A DNA stretch of 64,000 nt from Acephala macrosclerotiorum. Taxonomy: Eukaryota; Ascomycota; Leotiomycetes; Helotiales; Mollisiaceae. Made by a program: the position numbers and the translations under genes. Below, one piece after another: positions 1-10,812 of this stretch. The stretch's first letter is position 1, and each line of letters opens with the position of its first letter. The notes under the pieces were generated by a model. The model was not told the DNA's origin. It saw only the letters and a list, made by a program, of their open reading frames with translations, and did no database searches. The DNA lies in contig MU119229.1 of the NCBI GenBank assembly GCA_014904845.1, forward strand, positions 1-64,000. Direction: 5' to 3'.

Positions 1-92
1 AACCCTAACCCTAACCCTAACCCTAACCCTAACCCTAACCCTAACCCTAACCCTAACCCTAACCCTAACCCTAACCCTAACCCTAACCCTAA
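1..92. repeat. Telomere repeat array (CCCTAA)n
   Basis: About fifteen perfect tandem CCCTAA units open the window. The C-rich strand lies at the 5' end, as expected for a left chromosome end in a fungus using the TTAGGG repeat. The array stops abruptly and the next base belongs to a decayed coding sequence, so there is no spacer between telomere and gene. The true length of the array cannot be judged because the window starts inside or at its end. Confidence 0.97.
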
Positions 93-2739
93 GTTTCCGA
101 GCAACGGCTAGTAAATCAGTCTCAGTATAAGCACTTCTCTTGCGCATTTGACCACGCTTGGAAGCATCAAGCATTCGCAGCGACAGTGTCTCTAAAGCGC
201 CCCGCGATCTCTTTCTCTACAGCATATGGTCGAACCGAAAGAACGTACGCCAGCTCTCAAATGCTCGGTAATTCCGATAGAGCAGAGTATTCATAGTAAG
301 CGTCGTTGTGCCAATATAAGCATGATTAAAAGTGTGGAAAGTGTGATTACTGAGTTCAACTAGCGCAACCAGATTCAGCTCGTTCTCAATATTCTCTTTT
401 GGGCCTTTCTCAAGATCAAAGTTCGCTCGTTTTTTAACGGAAAACTTCTCTTTAGTGATCGACGCTACAAACTGCCGCTAGTTCGACGTATGCAAGCGTG
501 GCACTTTGACACGAGTGCATGCTTTCGTCAGACAAACCGAAAGAGTCCTATCAGTTTACACTGTCCCGTCTAGCTTGGTTCAGAGGTATAGAGAGATGAG
601 AGCACTCGAAGTTTGCTGGCGGAAAAACAATTGTCTCAAGAGCAGAACATATGCAACGTACGAGAGTAGCAGATTCCCAATCGCTTTTAATAAGAAGCGA
701 ATATTATCCTTGTACGCGCCAGACTACTGCTGATTCTTGTAGTACTAAGTATAGATCATGACCAGCTTCTTCCAGATCAACAAATAGCGCTATCGAGCAT
801 TGTTCCACTATATCACCGATAGCAATTCAAGTTCTCGCAATAGCGGGCCGAGTGAAATATAGAACAGTACTAAAACCCGCCTAAGGAATTCTTGAGTATG
901 TGCCTCGTAAATGACTATAGTCTTTGGACATAAGGCCATACTTCCATTCTCAGTCGTGGTCAAGAACATGGCCCATAGCTGAGCATTTCCCTGGATCCGT
1001 CGAAAGAGAGCAAGTTCAGCACTCTCTAGGAACTCGAAATTGCTGAAGTGAGAAAGCCACGAGTCTCCAAAATCTTCTAGATTCAAATCGTTTTTCAGCC
1101 TCTACGATTCTATTGAGATCAAGTCCTTTGCTTGGAATAGGAGCTCATTATAAAATAGAGCATAGACTTGTTGATATTCAGAAACTACTAAATCGAAAAC
1201 TTGCGACATTTGCAATTCTATCTCGCGATATTCTACTGTCTACTCGTCTAAAAACTACCGAGCTTAGTGTTTTGCAATAGCAGCCTTTTTAACCTTGAAC
1301 AAGTATAGTTTCCACTGCAAAATGTGCCCAAACGAGATCTCAACTAACTACTAGAAAAACTTCTTGCAGATTTTGGCGAGAAAAACAGAAATCTGGTCTT
1401 CGTTATCTTGCTCTTAGAAACAAGCATAATCAAAAATCACGAGCTAAACAGTCCACGTCAAAACTGATAAATAGTTATTGAAATTCCCCGGTTCCTCCTA
1501 TAAACCTCGGCCTTTTCCACGGACTTTTCTGCTTAACATAGCGCAGAAACTCAAAACGAGCGATTTAAACGGCACGCTGTCGATAGTTTGGCAGATTAGA
1601 GCTAAATAGAGCCGTCGAATGGCATACTTGAGAGTTAGCTCAACCTCTACCCCATCTTCAAGATCCAATGCTTTTATGATCTCGTCCATGGCTTGGATCT
1701 GCTGAGCAATTGACTGGATGACATCCCTGGGCAGTACTTAATCTGACTTAACCCGCGTAAAATGGCCGCTTTCACGATGCACTACGCAGTAGTAGTATAC
1801 TAACAACTACTTCATAGTAATGAAATACGTGATTAAAATCGACGCGTTCTTGAAATACCGAAACTCATCTACTTTGCCTGAAGCCCCAGTATAGAATTCG
1901 TTCAGAATATTGGTTCGCTGCTGTGTCATTTTCCGATCTGACGAGGTGTCGCTGCATAGTCGGTACGCATCTCTCAAAACAGTCTCGACTGCAACTAAGA
2001 CTCGAGCGAGACTAGAATCCTCGGCATTCTCACTACTCGTATCAAGCTCTTTCCTCGGTAGCAGCTTGTACGAGCTCTAGATCTTCTCATCTTTCAGCGT
2101 AATCGTGTGATATGAGAACGCTATCCGCTCGAGCCATGGAATTCTCTTCGACTTAAAATCCCCGAAATCGTAGACGATACTAGTCTGCTTTTTAATGTTC
2201 TTTTTCACATTTTTATAATCCTTTTCCAATTTCACAAATAATTCTTTCTTTGACTCTGTTAATAACATAAAACCCTCGACTGTTCTTTTAACTCCGCTTT
2301 TTTCTTTGTTCACTACTACAAAGTAATCAATACGACTTTTCGCAGTAAAGTACGTCTGCAGTTTGCACTCTTTCCACGACTGGCTGCTCTCGTGAGACCT
2401 TACTTCGGTCCTGTGACAAGCAGTCCAATGCTCTTTTATCTTGGGGAAACGGCGAGTACTGTAATTGCACTGCGATTGTAAACAGTAAACGCCATCGTAA
2501 TTAACCAGATGCTCAATCATCTGACACTTGTTTTCCGGCCGGGGCTTGTGCTCTCTTAGCTCGGCCACACTCCTCAAGTCGTAACTGCTAAGAAGCTTTG
2601 CGATCGCCTTAAGCTCGTCTCTCAAAAGCCGGTGTAACTGCGCTCGCAGATGTCGCTTTTGACTACGCGCTTCTAGGACGACGCAAGACTTGCAAACATA
2701 GTAAATAGCAACCCTATGAGTCGAATTATATGAAAACAT
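93..2739 (-). pseudogene. Telomere-linked helicase pseudogene, outer copy, 3' end cut off by the telomere
   Basis: Read on the minus strand from the ATG at 2739, one frame can be followed for about 880 codons to the telomere with only stop codons breaking it. The N-terminus has two C2H2-like modules of the OrsD/DUF3505 type (CKSC with distal H residues, then a CLQSQC segment followed by HWTACH) and a YFVVV stretch. The telomere-side end (KRGQMRKRSAYTETD) matches the segment that precedes the RecQ-like helicase domain in fungal telomere-linked helicases, from memory of that family. No Walker A or DEAH motif remains: the telomere starts where the helicase should. Many stops are TAG or TAA where CAG or CAA would fit, a RIP-like pattern. 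The upstream DNA carries repeated TTTCACCG motifs. Function is lost. Confidence 0.72.
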
Positions 2740-2925
2740 AACGAGAGCGCGTTTGAAAGCGAGAGAATGCTCGTTTAAAGAAAGTTAAAAAAGGTACCCT
2801 TTCTGCTTTTTCACCGAAATCTCTTTCACCGGAAAGTGCCTTAGTCAGCGGCGCACGCACCAATCAGCGCACGGGCATCCGCACCTTTCACCGAAAAAAA
2901 AGCTCCACATAAGAAGTAGAATGAG

Positions 2926-4880
2926 AGAATTACAAGTCTCCAAAATCTTCCAAATTTAGATCGTTTTTTAGTCTCTATAATTCTATAAAAATCAAATCTT
3001 TTGCTTGAAATAAAAGCTCATTATAAAGCAAAGCATAAATTTATTGATATTCAAAAACTACTAAATTAAAAATCTGCGACATTTGTAATTCCATTCCGCA
3101 ATATTCCACTGTCTGCCCGTTCAAAAACCATCGAGTTTAGTGTTTTGCAATTACAGCTTTTTTAACTTTAAATAAATATAATCTCTATTGCAAAATATAA
3201 CCAAACGACGTCTCAATCAACTACTAGAAAAACTTCTTGCAAATCTTAACGAGAAAAACAAAGATTTGATTTTCGTCGTTCTACTCTTAAAAACAAACAT
3301 AGTCAAAAAGTACCAATTGAGCAATCCACGTTAAAGCCGACAAATGGCTATTGAAATTCCCCGGTTCCTTTTATAATCTCCGGCCTTTCTTACGGACTTT
3401 CCTACTCAACATAGCACAGAAGCTCAAAACAAGTGATTTGAAAAGCACGCTACCAATCGTATAACAGATCAAGGCCAGGTACAATCGCCGAATAATATAC
3501 TTGAGAACTAGTTTAGCCTTTTTCTTATTCTCAAGAATTAAAACTTCCATGATCTCATTTATAGCTTGGATCTATAAAGCAGTTGACTGGATAATGTGGT
3601 GGGGCTATATGCTCTCCCTTCAAAATCCTTGTAAATAGCTAGTTTCGAGGGCAGTGCTGGTCACGTGTCTTCTAGTACATAAGGAGCTTTCGCTCACTAT
3701 AGACTAATCAACAACCCTTTCTACTTCTACTCTGACTGATTGATTGATTGATTTACGGATTACGGATTACTTCGGATGAGTCTAGCCCACTGGCTAAGAC
3801 GAACTGACCTACGGTTGGGCCTTTTTGCTTTGTGCTCCATTGCCCTTCTACAATAACATCCTTGAAAAGTACTTAGTCTAGTTTAGTCCGAGTAAAGTAG
3901 TTATTCTCGTTATATACCACCCGATAATAGTACACCAACAATTGCTTTATAGTAGTAAAGTACGTAACGAGAATCGACGCGTTTTTAAAATATCGGAATT
4001 TGTTTATTTTGCCCGACGTCCCAACATAGAATTCGTTCAAAATATTGACTCACTATTGTATCATTTTCCGATCTAACGAAATATCGCTATATAACCGGTA
4101 CGCATCTCTCAAGACAGTTTCAATTGTAACTAAAATTCGAACGAGATGAGAATCCTTAGTATTCTCACTACTCGCATCAAACTCTTTCTTCGGTGACAGC
4201 TTGTACGAGCTCCAAATCTTCTCGTTCTTTAGCGTAATCAAATGATATAGAAATCCCGTTACGCTATACAGCCATAGCATTCTTTCCGACTTTAAATCTC
4301 CAATATCTTGGACTATAGTTGCTTACTTCTCAAGATCACATTTCACATCCTTATAATCCTTCTCTAACTACTTAAACAATTCCTTTTTTGGCTCTATTAA
4401 TGACATAAAGCCTCTAACTATTTCCCCGCTTTTCTCTCTGCCCACTACTATAAAATAATCAATTCGACCTTTCGCAGTAAAATACGTCTACAACTTGCAC
4501 TCTTTTCACGATTGATTACTTTTATAAGACTTTGCTTCGATCTTATAACAAGCAGTCCAATGCTCCTTCATTTTAAAGAGACGGCGGGTACTATAATTGC
4601 ACTGCGACTATAAACAATAAACGCCGTCGTAACTAACTAGATACTCAATCATCTGGCACTTGTTTTCAGATCGGGGCTTGTACTCTCTTAGCTCGGCCAC
4701 ACTCCTCAAGTCATAGTTGCTAAGAAGCTCTGTAGTCGCTTTGAGCTCGTCTTCTAAGAGTCGGTGTGGCCGCGCTCGCAAGTGCCGCTCTCGACCACGC
4801 GCCCCTGGAACGACGCAAGACTTACAAACATAGCAAATAGCAACTCTATGAGTCGGATTATATGAAAACATGACGAGCAC
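2926..4880 (-). pseudogene. Telomere-linked helicase pseudogene, inner tandem copy
   Basis: This is a second head-to-tail copy of the gene to its left. Sequence from about 1048 to 2925 and from about 2926 to 5043 aligns throughout, with differences mostly C/T and G/A transitions. The N-terminal OrsD-type segment (4880 inward) and a middle segment (4280-4053) read in the same frame but are separated by several TAG/TAA stops. It is more decayed and more A/T-rich than the outer copy. It is truncated where it joins the outer copy, so it lacks the region equivalent to 93-1047. A 258-bp insertion lies inside it at about 3595-3852. The order and direction, 5' end away from the telomere, suit a telomere-associated repeat family. 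Confidence 0.7.
3595..3852. mobile_element. Small insertion in the inner helicase copy, possible non-autonomous element
   Basis: The outer copy reads GGATGACATCC at the matching site; the inner copy reads GGATAATG, then about 258 bp of unrelated sequence, then ATAACATCC. The short ATAAY flanks could be a target duplication of 4-5 bp. The insert contains a TGATTGATTGATTGATT run and a GGATTACGGATTAC repeat, but no coding potential. No terminal inverted repeat was found. It may be a SINE or other small element, but the class is unknown. Confidence 0.45.
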
Positions 4881-4963
4881 GCGCTTAGAGACTAGGGAAT
4901 GCTTATTTAAAGGGGGTTAGGGGAAGTGCCCTTTTACCGAAAACCCTTTCACCGGAAAGTGCA

Positions 4964-6259
4964 TTAATCAGCGACGCACGCACCAATCAGCGCACGAGCA
5001 TTTTCACCTTTCACCGAAAAAGGGGCCTCACATAAGAAGTAGGGTGGGCTGCTTGGCGGGACGACACCGTCATCCTGGCTACTGGAACGTACTACATCGT
5101 CACCCTGACTGCTTCCCATGACTACTCCACTGTCATCAAACCTCGGCATCCTCTTTTGCCGCTTCGTGACTTTCCGCCTCCTTTCTCTAAACGCTGGACT
5201 GGAATTCCGATATATGTCATCCTCGGAATCAATGTCCACCACCCCACCATCCTCAAATTCGGATTGCAACTTCCGCTTCCTAGCCTTCCACTTCCGGCTG
5301 GGATTGCTGTTCCTGCCCTCAACGGACCGAATCGCAATCACTTCTTCTTCGTCATCATCTGCTACCCCACTACTCTGAACACTGTTATCACTCTGATCAA
5401 TATCAACCTCACTCAATCCTTTTTCCTCGTCATCATCTGCCACTCCACTACTCTCATACTCCTCGTCATTACTTCTATTGATCTCAACCTCACTTGAACC
5501 TCCTTCGCCGTCCTCTACACCATCCTCACTGCTCTCTTTGTAATCCTCATCCCCACTATCGTCAAACGCGCTAAACACCTCCTCCTCATTATCAACAACT
5601 GCTTCAACACTCTTATCAACAACTTTATTAACAACTGCTTCGGCAATTTCCTCATCTCTGGTTTTGACTTCGCCGATCTTCTCAACCTTATCATCCTCTA
5701 CATCGATGCTGGCATCGACAACACTTTCGTCTTCTCTCAACCCCAATCCGCTTATACGGTCCTCTTCCTCTCCAATTCCAACATCCTCACGACCATCCCC
5801 CCTCTCACTCTCATCCACCACCCAATACCGCTGTCGATGATCTTGAAACCATGACTGCAATCGGACCTTCTTAAACAATTCGTCATCATCCACCCTCTGC
5901 TGCTTATGCTCCTTGTTCCCATGCACTTTTATGCTCTTCCGGTTGCTGGATTTGAATGGGCACGTCTGGCATTGGAACCCGTCGACCACTGGAATGATTG
6001 GCTGCGGCCTGGACCCGTCCTCGGGCAATTGGATGGTCGAAAAATCATAATCCCAACTGAATCCGTTGATGTACTCCTGCACTCGTTCGCGGTCACGTAA
6101 TGGAGTCTGATACTGGACGCGTAAATGCTCACGGAACGCGCCGGGCTGGACGGCCTTGCGGCACTCATTGTGCGGGCAAATGAGCACTCGATACGCGACA
6201 TTCAATTGGATCAAATGGTCCAATTCGGACGGGATATCTCCGGGGCGCTGGTCGTCCAT
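4964..6259 (-). CDS. OrsD/DUF3505-domain protein with acidic tail
   Basis: A 431-codon uninterrupted frame. Residues about 15-50 form a first cysteine/histidine module (CPHNECRKAV then FREHLRVQ). Residues about 95-120 form a second, CQTCPFKSSNRKSIKVHGNKEH, with C2H2 spacing, followed by LQSWFQDHRQRYWVV. This order matches the two modules of the helicase pseudogenes next to it and of OrsD/DUF3505 proteins found near fungal chromosome ends. Residues about 150-400 are acidic, Ser/Asp/Glu-rich and low in complexity, with a basic patch (KRKLQ, RRRKVTKRQKR). No helicase domain follows. The last 25 or so codons lie inside the neighbouring repeat unit, so the C-terminus looks created by that junction. 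It carries no premature stops, unlike its paralogues. Whether it is expressed is unknown. Confidence 0.6.
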   Translation of the reverse strand: MDDQRPGDIPSELDHLIQLNVAYRVLICPHNECRKAVQPGAFREHLRVQYQTPLRDRERVQEYINGFSWDYDFSTIQLPEDGSRPQPIIPVVDGFQCQTCPFKSSNRKSIKVHGNKEHKQQRVDDDELFKKVRLQSWFQDHRQRYWVVDESERGDGREDVGIGEEEDRISGLGLREDESVVDASIDVEDDKVEKIGEVKTRDEEIAEAVVNKVVDKSVEAVVDNEEEVFSAFDDSGDEDYKESSEDGVEDGEGGSSEVEINRSNDEEYESSGVADDDEEKGLSEVDIDQSDNSVQSSGVADDDEEEVIAIRSVEGRNSNPSRKWKARKRKLQSEFEDGGVVDIDSEDDIYRNSSPAFRERRRKVTKRQKRMPRFDDSGVVMGSSQGDDVVRSSSQDDGVVPPSSPPYFLCEAPFSVKGENARALIGACVAD

Positions 6260-7680
6260 ATTGAACGCGTTATGTGGAGTGGAATTCGGTATTGGGCCTT
6301 AATACCATTCGCGCTTGCAACACTCGCTCTCACGTGACCCTGCTAACTTCGCAGTCTTTGCCAATCATTTGAAATTGGGAATGCTCTTCGAAGTTTATAC
6401 CAAGCGTTCGTAAAAAAAAAAAACTTTTTACACTACGATACTTACTTTTGATCGATCATATCTTTCACTACAACGCTTTAATAGCAATACAGAATATTTG
6501 GAGGCCAAGTGTAAAAGGGCCAACGTATCTTCAACTTTTCTCAAAAGCGGATTGGTAGAGCTAGCGAAATGGGTGTGCGAAATCCTCAAAGGGCAGTTAG
6601 TGAGTATATGGTTTAGAGGATTGTGATTGGTGAGATTTTCCCCCTCTTAAAACATATGTAACTTTTGAGTAAAGACGTGAATATTAAAATACGATTAATA
6701 TTAAAGACTTTTCGAATATTTAATTGTAAAAATTATTTTTAGAACTTTATATTTAAGTTTCCATTCGCGTTTACTATTCGCCTTCACGTGACCCTGCTAA
6801 CGGTAATGGGCCCTAATACCAAACGACGAAGCGCCTCCCCAACGATGCATTATACGGGCTGCATTGATTTATATGGCTTTTAGCAGTCCCTATTAATTAT
6901 TCGAAATTAAAAATGCCCTTCGAAGTCCATGCCGAGCATTCGTGAGAGACGATTCGCTCTTAACGACAACCAATCAAATAACGCCAAATCCAAGCTTTTC
7001 AAAAGTCCAACTTTGGAATTTACACCTAATTGGCCGGTTATGCAATTATGCATAGATTTATGCTTTTGGCTTCCAAACTCAACGCCACGATCCAACCCGG
7101 GGATATAAATGGTGGGTTTCAAAACGTGGCAGTACCATAGAATTAGAAGCGAGATTTGCTTCGAATTAATAATTAATATAAGCGTTTGCGATGCCATTGA
7201 CTAATAGTTTATCCTGTTATAGCTCTACTTAGAACAATGTAATAAGACAGCTTTTAAAAAGAGGAAACTATATAAACGCATTATATTAACTCTAAGTACA
7301 AAGTATATTTTATAAAACTAGCTTTAGTATTGTAATAATTAGTCTGTGTAGAGAAATAAACTAACTATACTAAAGTTAATTTAAGAATAATAAATAAGTC
7401 TGCATCTTAATTGGTTACAAATAATATAACTACAAATTCTAAATAGTGGCTTTTTTCTAATAATATTCCCATAAATGTGAAGTTTCTCATATAATTTACA
7501 TACAAATCTTCACTCGCTTGGAAAAAGATATCTCTAATCAATTATTGGTCGGCACCTCAAAAGCAATGCGCTCTAATGTAACTCAACCTATTGATTTAAA
7601 CCCACTTCAAAACCCCTCCCAACTTTTATAATTATACTTCCTCTCCAATTCTTGCTAAAACATTGAGATATATACTTGCA
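6260..7680. other. Gene-free, A/T-rich spacer with diverged direct repeats
   Basis: No credible gene is seen. Two diverged direct repeats share CACGTGACCCTGCTAAC and a following CTTCGAAGT...CCRAGCRTTCGT block (about 6330-6413 and 6785-6955). A tract near 6440-6500 resembles 15485-15545, and a tract near 7283-7350 resembles 10735-10805. All pairs differ mainly by transitions, so these look like RIP-mutated dispersed repeats. Confidence 0.6.
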
Positions 7681-9370
7681 ATGGCTGCACTACCCACCCA
7701 ACAATCATTTACCTCTTTCTACACTCGTACTATCCAATTGCCTCCCGAGATCAATCGCTTGATTATCGACTACGCCGACTCCAGCCTATTCCCCTAAGAC
7801 CATCCAACTGCCGAATATGCTCTTATTGCATACGTTTCATGGGCTCTGCGACAAGCCTACATCGACTACCGCCGCCAGCAACCCTGCACCGCTTTCGGTA
7901 TTGGCAAACGCCTACCCCTATTGATCAAAGAAGCCCTCGACTTCCCAGACTTGCAGGCCCTGCTAAAGTTCTTTACCTACGGCCCGGGACGGCCAAGTCA
8001 ATGCCTAGTCCACATCACATACGTTCGAATTGTCTACCGAGACGACTGGGCCGTTTCCAATTGGGAATATAGCGTTCGCTACGCATACGAGGCCTTTGAG
8101 CTTTTAGTGGCCAACATTGATCGCATGCGCCTACGACGGCTGCAAATCCACGTTACTCCATATACTCCGCCATTTGACCTAGACGCCCCGGGAGTATGGA
8201 GCTTCTTAAAGATCCGGGATTTGCAAGAGCTCATACTCACGAGTCGTCGTGGTGAGATCAGTCCCTCCGTCCGCAACGCCTTGCAAAACGCCTCCGCTGG
8301 CCGGCATCACGTCCCTGGTGCCCAGCGTTTCATTCAAACCAATCCAATCCAATCCAGACCCTCTGGATTGGGTTGATTGGACCATTTTTCTGCTTGGATT
8401 GGATTGGATTGAATGGATTGGACGGATTGATCTATATATAGAATTTAGCTCATATCCATCAAATCTTCTTCAGCCTGATTCTCCTCTTCCTCTACCCATG
8501 TCCAAGATCCACCTAATTGACGCTGCCAAGCTCGTAGACACTCATTTGCCTCAATTATATCGTCTTTTAGTCGCTGTCGTTGGTCCGTTAATAGCAGCTT
8601 AGCGCTGCTAAAAAGCCTCTCGCATTCTGTAGACATAGTTGAATAGAACAGTGCTGGGGCATTGGGAAGGGGTGCTGAGGCTAGCAATACTACTAAAAGC
8701 AGATACGGAGTCGCTAGCGTCGCTTATATTGAAGCTGATTGAGCTTTACCAAGCAGTAGTAGCGAGAAAATTGTCAAGATTATAGTAACTAGAGTGCGCG
8801 CTGATATATAAAGAGCAAGCAATAGCATAGGTAGTAATATAGGAAGAGTCACAAAATAAAATAGGCTTTAGGCACCTAGCCTATGATAGCAACTGACGTT
8901 AGTGCCTACAAAATGAGGGCATGGTCAATCCAATACCTCTCAAAAATTGGATTGGACCAATTCGAAAGCGCGGATTGGGTCGTTTGAACCAATCAAAAGG
9001 CGCGGATTGGATTGGATTGATCAATCGGTTTGATCAATCGGTTTGGACGGGGTCGGTTTGAATGAAACGCTGCTGGTGCCCAATTGGCTTGGAGAATCCA
9101 GGTCCCGGCAATTGGCAGACGCATGTCACCCAACAAGGTGTCGGGTCAGTAAGAGAAAAGCAGTATGCGTACTTGGACCGGCGATATAAATTCCTCCACG
9201 ACCGCGTTACCGTCGATGCTCGCGCTCGAAAGCAGAGGAGGGCGTACGATCGACGGTATGGAGTGCGGCGTCAAGCACAAGCACGGCGTCATAGGCAGAG
9301 GCGGCATCAAGCAAGAATAAAGCAGTGGGCCTTGGAGACACGCCGTAAGATGGCTCCTTCACATATGTAG
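7681..9370 (+). pseudogene. Unidentified fungal protein gene, split by a hAT element
   Basis: From the ATG at 7681 one frame runs to 8322 with a single TAA stop (about codon 39). The N-terminus (LPPEINRLIIDYAD) recalls the opening helix of F-box-like fungal proteins; the rest (WALRQAYIDYRR, YEAFELLVANIDRMRLRRLQIH, LQELILTSRR) is typical of unassigned LRR/F-box-type fungal proteins but is not identified. At 8323 a hAT element interrupts it. After the element, another frame (9062-9370) gives a basic, Arg-rich tail (YLDRRYKFLHDRV, RARKQRRAYDRRYG) that fits a continuation only with a frame change or lost intron. The gene is dead by stop, insertion and frame shift. Confidence 0.55.
8323..9072 (-). 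mobile_element. Internally deleted hAT DNA transposon, 750 bp
   Basis: Both ends carry the perfect 18-bp terminal inverted repeat CAGCGTTTCATTCAAACC. The flanks at 8315-8322 and 9073-9080 are the identical 8-bp duplication CTGGTGCC, the size hAT transposases make. Subterminal DNA on both sides is packed with ATTGG/CCAAT motifs. Inside, the minus strand at 8687-8445 encodes the end of a hAT transposase: the C-terminal dimerisation segment STECERLFSSAKLLLTDQRQ. The catalytic part is missing, so this copy would depend on a transposase made elsewhere. Its perfect ends suggest a fairly recent insertion. Confidence 0.93.
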
Positions 9371-9599
9371 TATTGTAGAATACTTCACATTTTTGATATA
9401 CGGCTACGACTTTTAAAGTGACCACGTAATTATTACGGCTGGCTAGAAAGCAATGTAATTTGACTCCTACATTCTAGCTACATCGTTTACTCGTCCCTTA
9501 GCAACCGAACCGATGAAAACAAACGTGCCTTCTCCTCTTAAGCAGGTGTGCTATATATCGACCCAGTAGATGCAAGGCTGTGATGTCACGCCTCCTCTC

Positions 9600-10122
9600 T
9601 CATGCTTGCGGCTGAGCGGGGTGCTTCTTCCGCATATGCTCCTGCAGCTTGTCCTTGCGACTGTACGGCTTCCCAAGGCTCTTCTTGCACCCAAGAATAG
9701 GGCAAAAGTGCAGAGTAGCGCAGTTGTGCCAAGATTGGACGTGTCGATCTCGATCAGCCTTGCGAGTAAAGGTTTTCGGGCAACCTGGCACGTTGCACAA
9801 GAAGCGACCATTGAACGGCTTGTTGAAAATGGCCGGGTCAAAGGCTGGGGGCTGATCCTCGATAGGGTAGAAGTTGCAAGGAGCCAAGAATGGATTGCCC
9901 TCATTTGAAAAGAGGGTCCTTTTTGCGACGTGTTCATCAGTAAATGGTAAAAAAAAAAACCACTCACCTGGCTCCAGCCCTGTCAAAGCCCATGTTTAGG
10001 CTAGATGACTGGCTGGGCGCAGGCGCTGTCTCCAGCTGGTCGGCTTCGAATGGCTCTGTAGCCATGTGTTCGTAATGCAGGGCGCATGAGGGCGCAGTCG
10101 AGGGCGGCCAATTAAAAGCCAT
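9600..10122 (-). CDS. Small C2H2 zinc-finger protein
   Basis: Two exons, 10122-9968 and 9918-9600, joined across a 49-bp intron (GTGAGT donor, AAAAAG acceptor); the joined frame is open and encodes about 157 residues. The start is taken at MAFNWPPSTAPS; an upstream in-frame ATG at 10173 is possible. The C-terminal half has two fingers: CNVPGCPKTFTRKADRDRHVQSWH fits CX4CX12HX4H, and CPILGCKKSLGKPYSRKDKLQEHMRKKH fits CX4CX15HX4H. The protein ends in a short basic tail. Many fungal proteins have such a pair of degenerate C-terminal fingers; they are presumed nuclear and DNA-binding, but targets are unknown. It carries no stops or frame breaks and is the only apparently intact gene between 6.3 and 16.3 kb. 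Confidence 0.62.
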
Positions 10123-10173
10123 GACGTGTTGTAGCGAGTAATGGGGGTATGATCTGATCGTTCTTATCTGCAA

Positions 10174-10812
10174 AAAAACGTGTGTGGAGGTCGAAAAAGA
10201 GCAGGAAATTTGGGTGGGGACAATGGTTGCTTATATGTTTGTTTGTGGTCCTTGCCAAATATCGAAAGGGCGTATATCCTTGGCTGTTACTTGGGCCAAT
10301 GAAAAGTGGCTGGTGGAGAGTGGCCAAGGGAAACTCCCTTATGAAATAGCGATGTGCAATAGAACAATCCTATGGCGTTAAAAATATAAAGCTTCGTTTT
10401 ATTGGGAAGTTCCCATATAAATTCACGTAATATGCCTAGGAAAATGATCCTTGGAATATAGGCAAGGGAGCGTGTTCAAGGTTATACAGATTATAATAAT
10501 GCAAAGTACTTGAGCAAAGGATGTTTTAATTTGTTTTTGCCCCATGGGTTAAGACGTTTATATTTGAATCGAATAATTTTGATTTTAGCCCCGTGGAGCA
10601 AGACTCGCTTATAGATTTTCGCTCCCCTTTTACCCCGTGGGGCGAAAATCTTTAACTTTAACCCGAGCCCCAAGAGTCGGTTTATACTATAGAATCTTGT
10701 TGACTGGATTCTTATTTACGTTACAGAAGATATCCTAATATTACATTAACCCTAACTACAAAGTATATCCTATAAAACCAACCCTAGTCCTGCGATAATT
10801 GGTCTTTAACGC
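10174..10812. other. Gene-free spacer
   Basis: No gene recognised. Within 10535-10680 three short tracts of the form CCCCRTGGRGYAAAA with downstream A/T stretches recur, a weak degenerate repeat. The tract at 10735-10805 is a less mutated version of 7283-7350. Confidence 0.5.

Larger units (their letters stand above)
1048..5043. repeat. Tandem direct repeat of about 1.9 kb plus insertion (two units)
   Basis: The two units are about 1048-2925 and 2926-5043. Both end with the same promoter-like tract: three TTTCACCG motifs, a GCRCACGCACCAATCAGCGCACG core and CACATAAGAAGTAG. The junction is direct, with no spacer. Unit-to-unit differences are mainly transitions, as expected if both were exposed to RIP after duplication. 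Confidence 0.75.

Noticed and set aside
506..733. 75-codon plus-strand frame near the telomere
   Set aside because: It lies antisense to the helicase pseudogene, whose frame continues through the same bases; it has no domain of its own.
10491..10673. 60-codon minus-strand frame with Lys-rich composition
   Set aside because: The apparent repeats (ATT/AAA-rich tracts around CCCCRTGG) explain the composition; there is no family match and no start context.
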